Source of the DNA: Pelagicoccus enzymogenes | GTDB taxonomy: Bacteria; Verrucomicrobiota; Verrucomicrobiia; Opitutales; Opitutaceae | DNA: 64,000 nucleotides | Direction of reading: 5' to 3' | Assembly (NCBI RefSeq): GCF_014803405.1 | Contig: NZ_JACYFG010000036.1 | Location: 62,001 to 126,000, forward strand | Shown here: positions 25,110 to 34,296 of the stretch, piece after piece | Numbering within the stretch: the stretch's first letter is position 1 | Layout: each line of letters opens with the position of its first letter | Notes under the pieces: model-generated | The model's input: only the letters and a program-made list of their open reading frames with translations | Database searches by the model: none | What the model was told of the DNA's origin: nothing | Translations under genes and position numbers: made by a program

Positions 25110-25445
25110 ATGAAACTCAAAACTTACGCACTGTTTGCTGTCGCTGCCATCTTCGGCGGATCCTTAGCCGCCGATGACTTCGATGTCGTCGCCGCTTGGG
25201 GAAAGGACTGCCAAAAGTGCCACGCCGAAGACGGCAGCGGCCTCACCAAAAAAGGCCGCAAGCTCCGCCTAAAGGACTACCGCAAAGCCGAAGTCCAAGC
25301 CGAAATGTCAGACGAGGAAATCGTGAAAGCCATCAAGGAAGGCGTGAAGGAGGACGGCGAGTTCACTATGAACGCCTACGGCGAAGATTACACCGACGAG
25401 CAAATCGCAGCTTTCCTCGCCTACGTTCGCTCGCTGGCGAAATAG
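25110..25445 (+). CDS. Small monoheme c-type cytochrome
   Basis: The 111-residue exported protein has a signal peptide (about 1-20), one heme site CQKCH, and a class-I cytochrome c fold. The distal ligand is probably the Met in FTMNAYGEDYTDEQ, and the protein ends in AFLAYVRSLAK. It lies 25 bp after the barrel gene and is probably a soluble periplasmic electron shuttle between the membrane heptaheme protein and the octaheme lipoprotein. Confidence 0.88.
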   Translation: MKLKTYALFAVAAIFGGSLAADDFDVVAAWGKDCQKCHAEDGSGLTKKGRKLRLKDYRKAEVQAEMSDEEIVKAIKEGVKEDGEFTMNAYGEDYTDEQIAAFLAYVRSLAK

Positions 25446-25581
25446 CGCGAACCCCATGGGACGGCTCTTCCAGGGTCGTTCCTCGACTTAAGCCCTATCA
25501 AGAAAACGAGGAGCTTCCCCTCCTCCCCCTGAGACTCGCCTAGAAAGCGAGCCTATGTAACACTGTATCCAAATACCGAAT

Positions 25582-27081
25582 ATGCCAAACGACCCAAACG
25601 ACGACAACGAACGCGGACTGCTCCTGCACTTTCGCAACTGGCTGAGCCTTGCCGGCTTGATCGTCGTCGGTGGCAGCTTCTTCGCCTTCCTTCTGCTCAT
25701 CGGATTCGACCTCGTGACTGGCGGATCGAATCCCTATGTCGGCATTCTCAGCTACATCGTAGCGCCCCTCTTCTTCGGATTCGGCTCCCTGCTCACATTC
25801 GTGGGTTGGCTGTGGCACTGGCGAAAACGCCGTGGGCAAGGCGTCACGCTTCGCTTCGACCTGTCGAAGCTGAAGGACCGTCGCATATTCGGAGCCTTCA
25901 TCGGAGCCGCTATGGTATTCATGTTCGCCACCAGCATGGGCAGCTACCAGACCTATACCTACACGAGTTCCAACCAATTCTGCGGCGTGCTCTGCCACTC
26001 CGTGATGGAGCCCGAGTTCGTTGCCTACGACGACGACATCCATTCGCACCTCAACTGCGTCGACTGCCACGTAGGCGAGGGAGCGAAAGGGGCCTTCAAA
26101 GCCAAATGGCACGGCATCTACAAGGTTTACTCGCTCGCCTTCAACAAGTATCCCACGCCGCTGCGAGCCGATCCCCACTACCTGCCAAGCACCCAAGAAA
26201 GCTGCAACAAGTGCCACGAAGACGGTCCCGATTTCAAGGACGTCGCCAAGACCTACCACCATTACCTAAGCGACGACGAAAACACACCTTTCTCCGTCAC
26301 CTTACGCCTCAAACTGGGCCCCGAGAAGAACGCCCTAGGCGAAACCAACGGCATTCACTGGCACGCGAAGGAGGAAAACAAGATCGAGTTCACCACCGCC
26401 CAGGAGAATCCAGACGTCATCCCCTGGATAAAGGTAAGCAAGGAAGACGGAAGCGTAACAGAGTACACCTTTACTCCAGACGAAGACGCGGAGGACCTGC
26501 CCGACCTAAATCTCGTAAGCGACGTCCAAACCATGGACTGCATCGACTGCCATAGCCGCCCCGCCCATGGTTTCAAGAAACCCAACGACCTTGTCGACCG
26601 AGCCCTCCACCATGGTCACCTGTCCATGGAGCTCCCCGAACTCAAGTACGTCGTCGCCCGCGCCCTCGACCCCACTTACGAGTCGCGCGAAGAGGCCAAG
26701 ACCTCCATTACCAAAACCCTGCGCGAAGAACTCAAAGGCCCGGCTCCCGCGATCGAGCAAGCCATCGCCATCGTGCACGACTTCTACGCGAAAAACATTT
26801 TTCCGGAAATGAAAGCCGACTGGCGGGCCTACCCGGACCACATCGGACACAAGGACACGCTCGGCTGCTTCCGCTGCCATGACGACAAGCACACTACTTT
26901 TGACGGCTCCAAAACCCTTTCCGCCAAGAACTGCCACACCTGCCACGACGTCATCTCGCAAGGCGATCCGGAAAACATGACCTTCGCTACCTCGCAAGAA
27001 ACCGAGTTCGACCACCCTGACGGTTCCTACCTCGGCTTCACCTGCGCCGAATGCCACACCGGCGGCCTCCAGCTCGAATAG
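25582..27081 (+). CDS. Heptaheme NapC/NirT-like membrane cytochrome
   Basis: The 499-residue protein has three N-terminal membrane segments (about 20-42, 56-80 and 104-122). A periplasmic domain follows with seven heme sites: CGVLCH (CX3CH, residues 134-139) in the NapC/NirT context FCGVLCHSVMEPEF, then CVDCH, CNKCH, CIDCH, CFRCH, CHTCH and CAECH. NapC-type proteins oxidise menaquinol and pass electrons to periplasmic partners. This one is more than twice the length of NapC. The 136-bp gap before it contains two small hairpins (25508-25525, 25535-25551), which may tune expression. It is the inferred inner-membrane entry of the electron chain. Confidence 0.87.
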   Translation: MPNDPNDDNERGLLLHFRNWLSLAGLIVVGGSFFAFLLLIGFDLVTGGSNPYVGILSYIVAPLFFGFGSLLTFVGWLWHWRKRRGQGVTLRFDLSKLKDRRIFGAFIGAAMVFMFATSMGSYQTYTYTSSNQFCGVLCHSVMEPEFVAYDDDIHSHLNCVDCHVGEGAKGAFKAKWHGIYKVYSLAFNKYPTPLRADPHYLPSTQESCNKCHEDGPDFKDVAKTYHHYLSDDENTPFSVTLRLKLGPEKNALGETNGIHWHAKEENKIEFTTAQENPDVIPWIKVSKEDGSVTEYTFTPDEDAEDLPDLNLVSDVQTMDCIDCHSRPAHGFKKPNDLVDRALHHGHLSMELPELKYVVARALDPTYESREEAKTSITKTLREELKGPAPAIEQAIAIVHDFYAKNIFPEMKADWRAYPDHIGHKDTLGCFRCHDDKHTTFDGSKTLSAKNCHTCHDVISQGDPENMTFATSQETEFDHPDGSYLGFTCAECHTGGLQLE

Positions 27082-27143
27082 GTAGGAGCGACCTTGGTCG
27101 CGATCTCTCAAAGGTAGTGTCCGCTGTCCCAGCGGACACGATT
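27082..27143. repeat. Two REP-like palindromes between convergent genes
   Basis: GTAGGAGCGACCTTGGTCGC starts at 27082 and is followed by a second hairpin, TGTCCGCTGTCCCAGCGGAC, flanked by GGTAG and CTACC. The first word belongs to the same family as 34299-34316 (GGAGCGACACAAGTCGC). They separate the heptaheme gene from tatD and may serve as mRNA 3' ends. Confidence 0.7.
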
Positions 27144-27145
27144 CC

Positions 27146-27946
27146 CTACCTCAAGCCATAAAAAGCCGTCGCCGTAGCCGTAGTCTTTGCCGCAAACGCC
27201 TCCAGCGACACCCCAAACAGCTCCGCGCAATACGCAGCCGTATAGGCCAAGTACGCCGGCTCGTTCGGCTTTCCCCGCTTCGGCATCGGCGCCAGATAAG
27301 GCGCATCCGTCTCAATCATCAAGCGATCCAAGCCCTGCAGCTTGGCAGCCTCTCTCACGCTCTCCGCGTTCTTGAAGGTGATGACGCCTGTGAAACTGCC
27401 GAAGCCGCCGCGATCGAGCAACTGCTTCATCTCGCCCGGACCTTCGGAAAAGCAGTGGAAAACCACCTTGCTCCAATCCACCCCGCTCGCGTCGATCAGC
27501 TCCACGCACTCCTCGAAAGCCCCGCGCGAATGGATCACCACCGGGCAATCCAGCTTCTTAGCCAATTGCAACTGCGCCTCGCAGGCCGCCACCTGCAGCT
27601 CGAAAATTCGCTTCGCCGCCGCCTCGTCGCCGCGCGGCAGGTGGAAACGATCCAAGCCAATTTCCCCCAGCGCCACCGGCTTCAAATTCCGACTCCAAAA
27701 AGCCTCGATCTGCTCGAAGCCCCTATCCCAGCCCGTCTCCACGGAGCACGGATGGATACCCACCGTGTAGTCGACCTGGGAATACTTCTCGGCCATCTCG
27801 GCATACACATCCCAGTCGTCCGTATCCGTCCCTACCGTAACCAGTCGCTCCAGACCAGCCTCGGACGCAGCCTCCAAGGTCTGGTCCAGCAAGCCCTTGA
27901 GAGCGAAGCTATGTAAATGCGTGTGCGAATCGACGATTCCAGCCAT
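27146..27946 (-). CDS. TatD-family metal-dependent hydrolase/DNase
   Basis: The start at 27946 (MAGIVDSHTHLHSF) places the metal-binding DSHTHLH at the N-terminus as in TatD; the longer open frame upstream lacks family similarity. The 266-residue protein also has GEIGLDRFH (metal-bridging Glu), VIHSRGAFEE, FHCFSEG and IETDAPYLAP, the full set of TIM-barrel metal ligands. TatD proteins are 3'-5' DNases or D-aminoacyl-tRNA-related hydrolases in the cytoplasm. It is convergent with the cytochrome operon. Confidence 0.93.
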   Translation of the reverse strand: MAGIVDSHTHLHSFALKGLLDQTLEAASEAGLERLVTVGTDTDDWDVYAEMAEKYSQVDYTVGIHPCSVETGWDRGFEQIEAFWSRNLKPVALGEIGLDRFHLPRGDEAAAKRIFELQVAACEAQLQLAKKLDCPVVIHSRGAFEECVELIDASGVDWSKVVFHCFSEGPGEMKQLLDRGGFGSFTGVITFKNAESVREAAKLQGLDRLMIETDAPYLAPMPKRGKPNEPAYLAYTAAYCAELFGVSLEAFAAKTTATATAFYGLR

Positions 27947-28007
27947 GCCCACCAAACCGCCAACGACCCGCCCTATCCGCAACCTTAAAACGACCCGAGC
28001 TCGTATG

Positions 28008-28048
28008 GGGTGTCTGTCCCCCGACAAACTCGAGGGACGGAAGGACAC
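28008..28048. repeat. Imperfect palindrome upstream of trxB
   Basis: GGTGTCTGTCCC (28009-28020) is followed by a 13-base loop region and then GGGACGGAAGGACAC, which pairs imperfectly. It lies in the tatD/trxB divergent gap and is another REP-like form, distinct from the other families in the window. Confidence 0.4.
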
Positions 28049-28176
28049 ATTAGAAAATCTAAAGCCACGAATCTATCTCCAAGCTTCCCAATTCTCCCAT
28101 TGCCAAAGCCCCTCCAATCGCTTTGCTGCATGACTTTCCGCACTCCCTTCGTTCATCAGATTCAAGAAAATCACTC

Positions 28177-29115
28177 ATGTCAGCCGAAGTCGAAAACGTC
28201 ATCATCATCGGAACCGGATGCTCGGGCCTTACCGCCGCCATCTACACTGCGCGTGCGAACCTGAACCCGCTCGTGCTCGAAGGTACGCTCCCGGGCGGTC
28301 AGCTAACCCAAACGAGCGAAGTGGAAAACTTCCCCGGCTTCCCTGAGGGCATCGACGGCTTCATGCTCATGGACAACCTGCGCAAGCAAGCTGCCCGCTT
28401 CGGCACCCGCTATGGCCAGGCCGTCATCGACAGCGTCGACTTCTCCCAGTCGCCCTACACCCTCAAGGCAGGTGACAAGGAATACAAAGCCAAGTCCGTC
28501 ATCATCTCCACCGGAGCCTCGCCTCGCTTGCTCGGCGTTCCCGGCGAAAAGGAAATGTTCGGCGGCAAGGGCGTCACCACCTGCGCCACCTGCGACGGAG
28601 CCTTCTATCGCAACATGGACGTAGTCGTGGTCGGCGGCGGCGACACCGCTTGCGAGGAAGCCCTCTTCCTCACTCGCTTCGCCTCCAAGGTCTATCTCAT
28701 CCACCGCCGCGACGAGCTGCGCGCCTCAAAGCTCATGGCCGAGCGCACCCTGGCCCACGAGAAGATCGAAATGGTCTGGGATACCGTGGTCGACGAGGTC
28801 GTGGCCGACGAGCAAGGTTTCGCCACCTCCGTTAAGGTAACGAACCGCAAGAGCGGCGAGAGCAGCTCCATCGATGCCAAAGGCATCTTTATCGCCATCG
28901 GACACATTCCCAACACCGGCCCCTTCGCCGATGCCATCGACACCGACGAAGAAGGCTACTTCAAGCCAGTCCTCGGCAGCCAGGTTAAGACCAACATCCC
29001 CGGCGTCTACGTATCCGGCGACTGCGCCGACCACGTCTACCGCCAAGCCATCACCGCCGCCGGCATGGGCTGCCAAGCCGCCATCGAAGCCGAACGCTGG
29101 CTCGCCGAGCAATAA
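28177..29115 (+). CDS. trxB: Thioredoxin reductase
   Basis: The start at 28177 ([17 protein letters not shown]) puts the FAD-binding glycine loop at the expected place. The 312-residue protein has the redox-active CATC (Cys136, Cys139), the NADPH-binding [13 protein letters not shown], and the C-terminal FAD motif [16 protein letters not shown]. It reduces thioredoxin with NADPH in the cytoplasm. The glycine loop GTGCSG, in place of the usual GSGPAG, is a small oddity. A terminator follows about 50 bp after the stop. Confidence 0.95.
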   Translation: MSAEVENVIIIGTGCSGLTAAIYTARANLNPLVLEGTLPGGQLTQTSEVENFPGFPEGIDGFMLMDNLRKQAARFGTRYGQAVIDSVDFSQSPYTLKAGDKEYKAKSVIISTGASPRLLGVPGEKEMFGGKGVTTCATCDGAFYRNMDVVVVGGGDTACEEALFLTRFASKVYLIHRRDELRASKLMAERTLAHEKIEMVWDTVVDEVVADEQGFATSVKVTNRKSGESSSIDAKGIFIAIGHIPNTGPFADAIDTDEEGYFKPVLGSQVKTNIPGVYVSGDCADHVYRQAITAAGMGCQAAIEAERWLAEQ

Positions 29116-29118
29116 CGA

Positions 29119-29142
29119 GGTGGGACGGCCGCTCCGCGGGCG
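29119..29142. repeat. GGTGGGACGGCCGCTCCGCG repeat, second copy
   Basis: This is an exact second copy of the word at 2358. The inner CCGCTCCGCGG can fold. It sits between the trxB stop and the trxB terminator, just as other copies sit directly after coding regions. Confidence 0.7.
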
Positions 29143-29162
29143 TTTAATCGATTTCCAACCAC

Positions 29163-29197
29163 AAAGCCGCGTCCCCCAGCAGGAACGCGGCTTTTCT
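29163..29197 (+). terminator. Terminator after trxB
   Basis: AAAGCCGCGT pairs with ACGCGGCTTT across a 12-base loop and leads into TTTTC. Confidence 0.8.
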
Positions 29198-29241
29198 ATA
29201 AACTCGCAGGTTTCCGAGAGAGCGTTTGGCAAGCGATCTCC

Positions 29242-30615
29242 CTAAACGCCAGCCACCGACTTCAAAATCCGCTTCGAAACTTGTATCCCCTTCTTCAATA
29301 CCTCGAGCGACATACTCTCGTTAGGAGCGTGCAAATTATCTTCCGGCAAGAACAAGCCGATCATCACCGAGTCTAGGCCCGTCACCCGCTTCACGTCCGC
29401 GATAATAGGAATGCTTCCGCCTTCGCGCAAAAAGAGCGGCTTCTTGCCAAAGACATCCGTCACGGCCGCTTCAGTCGCCCGGTAAGCGTTGGCCAAAACC
29501 TCGCTCTGCCCCGCCGGCGTGTTCGGACGATCCGGCGGCACGACCAAGTACGGCACTCCTTTGTGCCCCATCTTGACCTTGGCCTTCAAGCCCTTCGGCA
29601 CCCGCGAGAGGATTGCGTCTGCCACTTGCTTGCCCACCACATCCGGCTTCATGTTGCCAACGAGGCGACAAGTGATCTTAACCGAAGCTTTCGCAGGCAC
29701 GATGGTCTTGCTGCCTTCTCCCGTGTAACCGCCCCATAGGCCGTTGAATTCGAGCGTCGGCATATAGCGAATTGCCTCGAAAGGCGTGTATCCAGCGATC
29801 GGATGCAAGGCATCGACCCCAACGCTCGCCGCATAGGCATCCATGTCCGCGCCGAGTTCCTTCAGCTCGTCTCGCTCCCACTCTTCGACTTCCGTCACGT
29901 CGTCGTAGAAGCCAGGCACGTTCACTCGATTGTCGGGAGTGTGCAAGGAGGCGCAAATCTCCGCCATGGCTTGCAAAGGATTGTAAACCGCCCCGCCGTG
30001 GAGACCGGAATGCAGGTCGGACTTCGGCCCAACCAGCTCCACCTCCATATCCACGATTCCCCGCAAGCCTACCGTAACCGCAATCTGGTCTTCGCTCGGA
30101 CTCAGCGTATCGGAAAGCAAAACGAAATCAGCCTCGCTCAGCTCTTCCTTTCGCTCTTCCAGCAGCGGCAGCAGACTCGGGCTCCCCACCTCCTCTTCGC
30201 CCTCGATCAAGAAGGTGATGCGCAAAGGCAAGTCCGGGCACTCTTCCAACAACTCAGCTACCGCGGCGATATGCGCCATTTGCGGACCCTTGTTATCAGC
30301 CGCTCCACGACCGTAGATCCGATCTCCCTTTATCGTAGCCTCGAAAGGCTTCGTTTCCCAAAGCTCGATCGGATCGACCGGCTGTACGTCGTAGTGACCG
30401 TAAATCACCACATGCGGCCAAGAGGGGTCCCCGGTCCGGCGAGCCATCACGATGGGGTGTTTTGGCGTATTCACGATCTCAACACTAAGCCCCAAATCTC
30501 CCAGCATCTTCGCCACAAAATCCCGCGTCTGCCCCATGCCTTCCTTGTAGGCCGAGTCCGCTGAAACGCTTTGATATCCAATATACTCTTTTAGCTTTTC
30601 GATCGCATCAAACAT
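29242..30615 (-). CDS. M20-family metallodipeptidase
   Basis: The 457-residue protein matches M20 dipeptidases of the carnosinase/PepV-like group. It has VVIYGHYDVQPVDP (metal His and Asp), YGRGAADNKGPQMAH (bridging Asp), IEGEEEVGSPS (catalytic Glu pair), and LREGGSIPII with HAPNES at the C-terminal metal site. The central dimerisation domain includes DLHSGLHGGAVYNP. It hydrolyses dipeptides in the cytoplasm. No operon partner is seen; it is convergent with trxB. Confidence 0.93.
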   Translation of the reverse strand: MFDAIEKLKEYIGYQSVSADSAYKEGMGQTRDFVAKMLGDLGLSVEIVNTPKHPIVMARRTGDPSWPHVVIYGHYDVQPVDPIELWETKPFEATIKGDRIYGRGAADNKGPQMAHIAAVAELLEECPDLPLRITFLIEGEEEVGSPSLLPLLEERKEELSEADFVLLSDTLSPSEDQIAVTVGLRGIVDMEVELVGPKSDLHSGLHGGAVYNPLQAMAEICASLHTPDNRVNVPGFYDDVTEVEEWERDELKELGADMDAYAASVGVDALHPIAGYTPFEAIRYMPTLEFNGLWGGYTGEGSKTIVPAKASVKITCRLVGNMKPDVVGKQVADAILSRVPKGLKAKVKMGHKGVPYLVVPPDRPNTPAGQSEVLANAYRATEAAVTDVFGKKPLFLREGGSIPIIADVKRVTGLDSVMIGLFLPEDNLHAPNESMSLEVLKKGIQVSKRILKSVAGV

Positions 30616-30793
30616 GGGCGACTACCCAAAACAAAGCCCTGCCAATGGCAATCTGGAATCGCGCCGACCACCCCCCAACGACTCGTCACTCCAAAAAGTA
30701 GGGTTTCGACGAACGGTAACCATTCGGTAACATCCGCAAGATACAATCTGGCTCAAAACACGACCCAACCCTTAACCCAACAACTTCAGGCAA

Positions 30794-31144
30794 ATGGAAC
30801 ACATAAACGTGATGCTAGGTATCGTAAACGGCTCTGTCGCCACCATAATAGCCCTCATCGCCCTTCCCATGATCTACGAAAAAATCGGGATGAACCGATT
30901 CTATGGAGCCCGCTTCGCCAAGAGCTTCCAATCGGACGAGCTATGGCGCAAGATCAACAAGAAGGCTGGGAAGCTATTACTGATTTGGGCCCTCGCGCAT
31001 CTCGCGATCAGCCTCAGCTGCTTTCTGCTTCCACCCCTCGACGAAACCGGAAAGCTCGCGTTTTCATTCCTTTCAGGCCTCTACCTGATCCCAGCCCTCC
31101 AGGCCTACCGCTATGCCCAGAGCCTGACGTCGCCAACCGCATAA
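30794..31144 (+). CDS. SdpI-like small membrane protein
   Basis: The 116-residue protein has three hydrophobic segments (about 8-28, 60-80 and 85-105). Between the first two is MNRFYGARFAKSFQSDELWR, followed by KINKKAGK, which matches the SdpI-family pattern (N-x-x-YG-R-x-x-x-S-x-x-S-x-x-x-W-x-x-x-N-x-x-x-G). SdpI is an immunity and signal protein in Bacillus, but most members are uncharacterised membrane proteins. The gene lies 14 bp before the GPP34 gene, so they are probably co-transcribed. No toxin gene was seen nearby. Confidence 0.65.
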   Translation: MEHINVMLGIVNGSVATIIALIALPMIYEKIGMNRFYGARFAKSFQSDELWRKINKKAGKLLLIWALAHLAISLSCFLLPPLDETGKLAFSFLSGLYLIPALQAYRYAQSLTSPTA

Positions 31145-31158
31145 ACCACACCTTCCCC

Positions 31159-31824
31159 ATGCTCCACCTCTACCAAGAAATCACCCTTCTCGCGCTCCGC
31201 GACGACAAAGGAACCGTCGCCATCGACCACCTCGCCCAAGTGTTGGCCGGAGCCTTGGCTGCCGAACTGGTCCTGAAAAACAAAATATCGCTTTCCAACG
31301 ACAAGAAAAAGTTCGTCGATCTCCAGGACGCAAGCCCCACGGGGGATCTTCTACTCGACGAATGCTTGGACAAACTCTCCAACGCCAAACGACGAGCCAA
31401 GCTCGAAACGTGGGTCAGTCGCTTCGCTTCCATTAAGCGAATCCACCACAAGGCAGCCCAAAGCCTCTGCCAATTGGGAATCCTCAGGCAAGACACCGGC
31501 AAGCTCCTGCTCATCTTCAATCGGACGATCTATCCGGAGGTGGATCCCAAACCGGAAAGCCAGATCGTCGAACGCTTAGAACAAGCCATCTTCTCGTCAA
31601 AGACAGACCTCAGTCCCCAAGACACCTTACTCGTCTCGCTCGCCAACGCCAGCGGCCTTCTCAGCCGTATCTTCGGCCGCAAGCGCATCAAGCCCGAGCG
31701 GAAGCGCATCAAACAAATCGTCGAGGGCGAAGCCGTCGGAAAAGCCACTCAACAGGTGATCGAGGCGATCCAAATCGCGATCATCGTCACTGCGGTGATC
31801 GTGCCGGTAATCGCCAGCTCCTGA
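31159..31824 (+). CDS. GPP34 (GOLPH3/Vps74-like) family protein
   Basis: From the ATG at 31159 the 221-residue product begins MLHLYQEITLLALRDDKGTV. It continues with LAGALAAELVLKNKISL, the helical pattern of the GPP34 family. Eukaryotic members bind phosphatidylinositol-4-phosphate at the Golgi; the function of bacterial members is largely unknown. The C-terminus ends in a hydrophobic segment (IQIAIIVTAVIVPVIASS) that could anchor it in the membrane. This tail and the SdpI-like neighbour suggest membrane-associated work. Confidence 0.8.
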   Translation: MLHLYQEITLLALRDDKGTVAIDHLAQVLAGALAAELVLKNKISLSNDKKKFVDLQDASPTGDLLLDECLDKLSNAKRRAKLETWVSRFASIKRIHHKAAQSLCQLGILRQDTGKLLLIFNRTIYPEVDPKPESQIVERLEQAIFSSKTDLSPQDTLLVSLANASGLLSRIFGRKRIKPERKRIKQIVEGEAVGKATQQVIEAIQIAIIVTAVIVPVIASS

Positions 31825-31853
31825 AAAACGCGAGACTGAGGAGAGCGGCGACT

Positions 31854-33296
31854 CTAGAGGCGCCGCATTCCCTTGCTCATGCCGAGCAAAACCAATCCGC
31901 AGTCGTTGGCCGCTTGCCGCAAAGCCTCCACTTCGCCACCCATCGGCAGCAGAACCGCTCGTACCCCCAGTTCCTTCATCCGGGTCAAGCACACGGGCTC
32001 CACTTCCGGCACGTCGAATACCGCAACGGTATTCGCTAACCCGATACCGCTTTCCTCCACCGCGTTCCAAGCGAGCTTCGGTGCGTAGCGACCCACCTCT
32101 AGCGAGATCAATTGTTCGCCAGAGATGATTGCCACCGCTGCAGAGTCCGCATGCCGTACGATTTTGGCTCCAAACATCAAGGACTCCCAATCCTCCACCA
32201 AAGGTTGAGCCAAGCTGAGCACGGTCCACTCCATCGGATTCACGGCAACGCGGTCCTTGTCCTGCACCAGAACCCCTCCCACTACGCTGCGAACTTCCTG
32301 CAATGCTTCGTAGCCCATGCCCGAAATCGAAGACAGAGCCGTAACGGATTCCACTTGGCGGAGCGCGACCAGCTCTTCCTCGGAAAAGTCCGGCGCTAAA
32401 ATCCCCCTCAACCTACCTTCCACCCCAGATTGCAAATTCGAGCGTCCAAGGCTGCCATTCACCACCAACCACGCGCCAACTGAATCCCGATGCTTAAGGA
32501 CTTTTCTCGTTACCGCCTGCAAGTCGTCCCCCACTCTTGCAGTCACGATTTTGCCGTTACGCAAGAGAGCTGCGGCCGGTTTTTCGAACTCGCCGATAAA
32601 ATAGGCGGCCCGCGAAACGGTTAACACGGAGGCATAGTCAAGCTTTCCTCCAGACTTCAGTTCGAAGTGATCGAAGAAGCTTCCGTAAACGGCCGCGAGC
32701 TGATGTCCGTTTTCTCCCGTATCCAAGAGCTGGGCACGAGGCCATGCAAATCGCATCGCCTTGGAATAGCCGCTCAACGCCCCCATATCCGGAGCGTCCG
32801 CCCCTTGGACTTCAAGGTATTGAGCCACTGCGAAATCGAATTCGCTCGCCGCTCTCAACGCAGCCGTCGCCCGCTGCATGCGAAAAGGCTGGCTCAGCTT
32901 GCCCGCCCTTGAATTCAGCTCAGACAAGGCCGCTTCGTAATCCGAGGGATTACCCAAAACCGCCACGCGATCCACCGCAAAGGCTGCCGCCCGAATCGCG
33001 TCCACGATTCCCCTGTCGAAAGCGCCCAAGGCAGATTTCCAGGACAGGAAGGCTCGGCCTGCCGACTCGACATCCACGAAATTCGCGATGACCAAAACGA
33101 TCTCACTTTCCTTCGACGCAACCATCGCTGCAGCGTCGATCTCACTTACCGGCTCGTAAGCAATGCGCTTCGCTCGCAAGGCCTCCCCAGCGATCTCGTT
33201 CGCCAACAAATCGAATCCAAAGTCTGCAACCAGCCGCTCTGCCAACGAGGCAACTCCCGAAACATCTTTAACCACTAGCAACGCGCGTTTTGCCAT
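31854..33296 (-). CDS. Divergent PurH homologue, probable pseudoenzyme or specialised paralogue
   Basis: The 480-residue protein aligns along its whole length with bifunctional PurH. The N-terminal [19 protein letters not shown] matches the IMP cyclohydrolase start, and [19 protein letters not shown] with PSDYEAAL matches its middle. However, the highly conserved GRVKTLHPK block is absent. In the transformylase part RYGENPHQ has become DTGENGHQ. The KH pair of KHxNPCG remains (LKHRDSVG) but NPCG is lost. VKSNAIV is replaced by [15 protein letters not shown] by LPMGG, and the RHFRH end by GMRRL. Loss of several catalytic and binding residues argues against normal purine synthesis. It overlaps nothing and is divergent from thiG. 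Confidence 0.7.
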   Translation of the reverse strand: MAKRALLVVKDVSGVASLAERLVADFGFDLLANEIAGEALRAKRIAYEPVSEIDAAAMVASKESEIVLVIANFVDVESAGRAFLSWKSALGAFDRGIVDAIRAAAFAVDRVAVLGNPSDYEAALSELNSRAGKLSQPFRMQRATAALRAASEFDFAVAQYLEVQGADAPDMGALSGYSKAMRFAWPRAQLLDTGENGHQLAAVYGSFFDHFELKSGGKLDYASVLTVSRAAYFIGEFEKPAAALLRNGKIVTARVGDDLQAVTRKVLKHRDSVGAWLVVNGSLGRSNLQSGVEGRLRGILAPDFSEEELVALRQVESVTALSSISGMGYEALQEVRSVVGGVLVQDKDRVAVNPMEWTVLSLAQPLVEDWESLMFGAKIVRHADSAAVAIISGEQLISLEVGRYAPKLAWNAVEESGIGLANTVAVFDVPEVEPVCLTRMKELGVRAVLLPMGGEVEALRQAANDCGLVLLGMSKGMRRL

Positions 33297-33501
33297 CCCC
33301 CTACATCGCGAGCCAACTGCCCGCTCTCAAGCCAAAAGCACCCCAAACCCCATCCATCCCATTCAACAAATCCATGAAAAAAACTGCGGCTGCTCCCAAG
33401 TCTCGCCCTCCGCCCCGAGAGCTCCAACAAGCGCTCCGAGCAAATTCTCTTTTCCTATTGATCTCGCGACTTGCCACCCTGAGATTCCCCGCTTCCCGAG
33501 C

Positions 33502-34296
33502 ATGACTCAACAAACGACACAACCACTAAGAATAGGAGATCGCGAGTTCACCTCTCGCTTGTTTGTCGGAACCGGCAAGTTCAGCAGCAACGAAGCCATG
33601 CGCGACGCCGCTGCCGCATCAGGCACTGAGCTCGTCACCGTGGCCCTCAAACGGGCAAACCTTTCCGGCGACTCCGATCCCTTCGCCAACATACTGGATT
33701 TCCTGGAGTCGGACCGGTACTTGATCCTGCCCAACACCTCCGGAGCCATGAACGCCGAAGAGGCCGTCCGCATCGCGCGCCTCGCAGCCGCAGCAGGCCT
33801 TCCGAAATGGGTGAAGCTGGAAATCCACCCCGATCCGAACTACCTGCTGCCCGATCCGATCGAAACCTTAGCCGCCGCGGAAACCTTGGTCAAAGAAGGC
33901 TTCACTGTGATGCCCTACATCAACGCAGACCCGGTCCTCGCGCTTCGCTTGCAGGACGTCGGCTGTGCCACGGTTATGCCGCTCGGCGCCCCCATTGGAT
34001 CCAATCGAGGCATCGAAACCCGCGCTCAAATCGAGATTATCATAGAGCAAGCTCGCGTGCCCGTAGTGGTCGACGCCGGCATCGGCGCCCCTTCCCACGC
34101 CGCCGCAGCCATGGAAATGGGAGCTGACGCCGTGCTGGTAAACACCGCGATCGCGATCGCTTCCGATCCCGCCGCCATGGCTCGCGCCTTCGCCAAAGCG
34201 ACCCAAGCCGGCCGCGAAGCCTACGAAATAGGGCTCGGAGCCACCTCCAGCAAAGCCGAGGCCTCCAGCCCGCTCACCGCGTTTCTCAACGCCTAA
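33502..34296 (+). CDS. thiG: Thiazole synthase ThiG
   Basis: The start at 33502 ([20 protein letters not shown]) fits ThiG; the longer frame upstream is low-complexity and unlikely. The 264-residue TIM-barrel protein has [11 protein letters not shown], the Schiff-base Lys in [51 protein letters not shown] and [20 protein letters not shown]. It joins deoxyxylulose phosphate, dehydroglycine and ThiS-thiocarboxylate into the thiazole of thiamin. The order thiG-thiH-thiS continues downstream. No TPP riboswitch is visible ahead. Confidence 0.96.
   Translation: MTQQTTQPLRIGDREFTSRLFVGTGKFSSNEAMRDAAAASGTELVTVALKRANLSGDSDPFANILDFLESDRYLILPNTSGAMNAEEAVRIARLAAAAGLPKWVKLEIHPDPNYLLPDPIETLAAAETLVKEGFTVMPYINADPVLALRLQDVGCATVMPLGAPIGSNRGIETRAQIEIIIEQARVPVVVDAGIGAPSHAAAAMEMGADAVLVNTAIAIASDPAAMARAFAKATQAGREAYEIGLGATSSKAEASSPLTAFLNA

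Noticed and set aside
33297-33501. Possible TPP riboswitch upstream of thiG, suggested by a CTGAGA word at 33478-33483
   Set aside because: The word lies only about 20 bases before the start, and the other conserved riboswitch blocks (GGGTGC, ACCTGA, GGATAATGCC-like) are absent.
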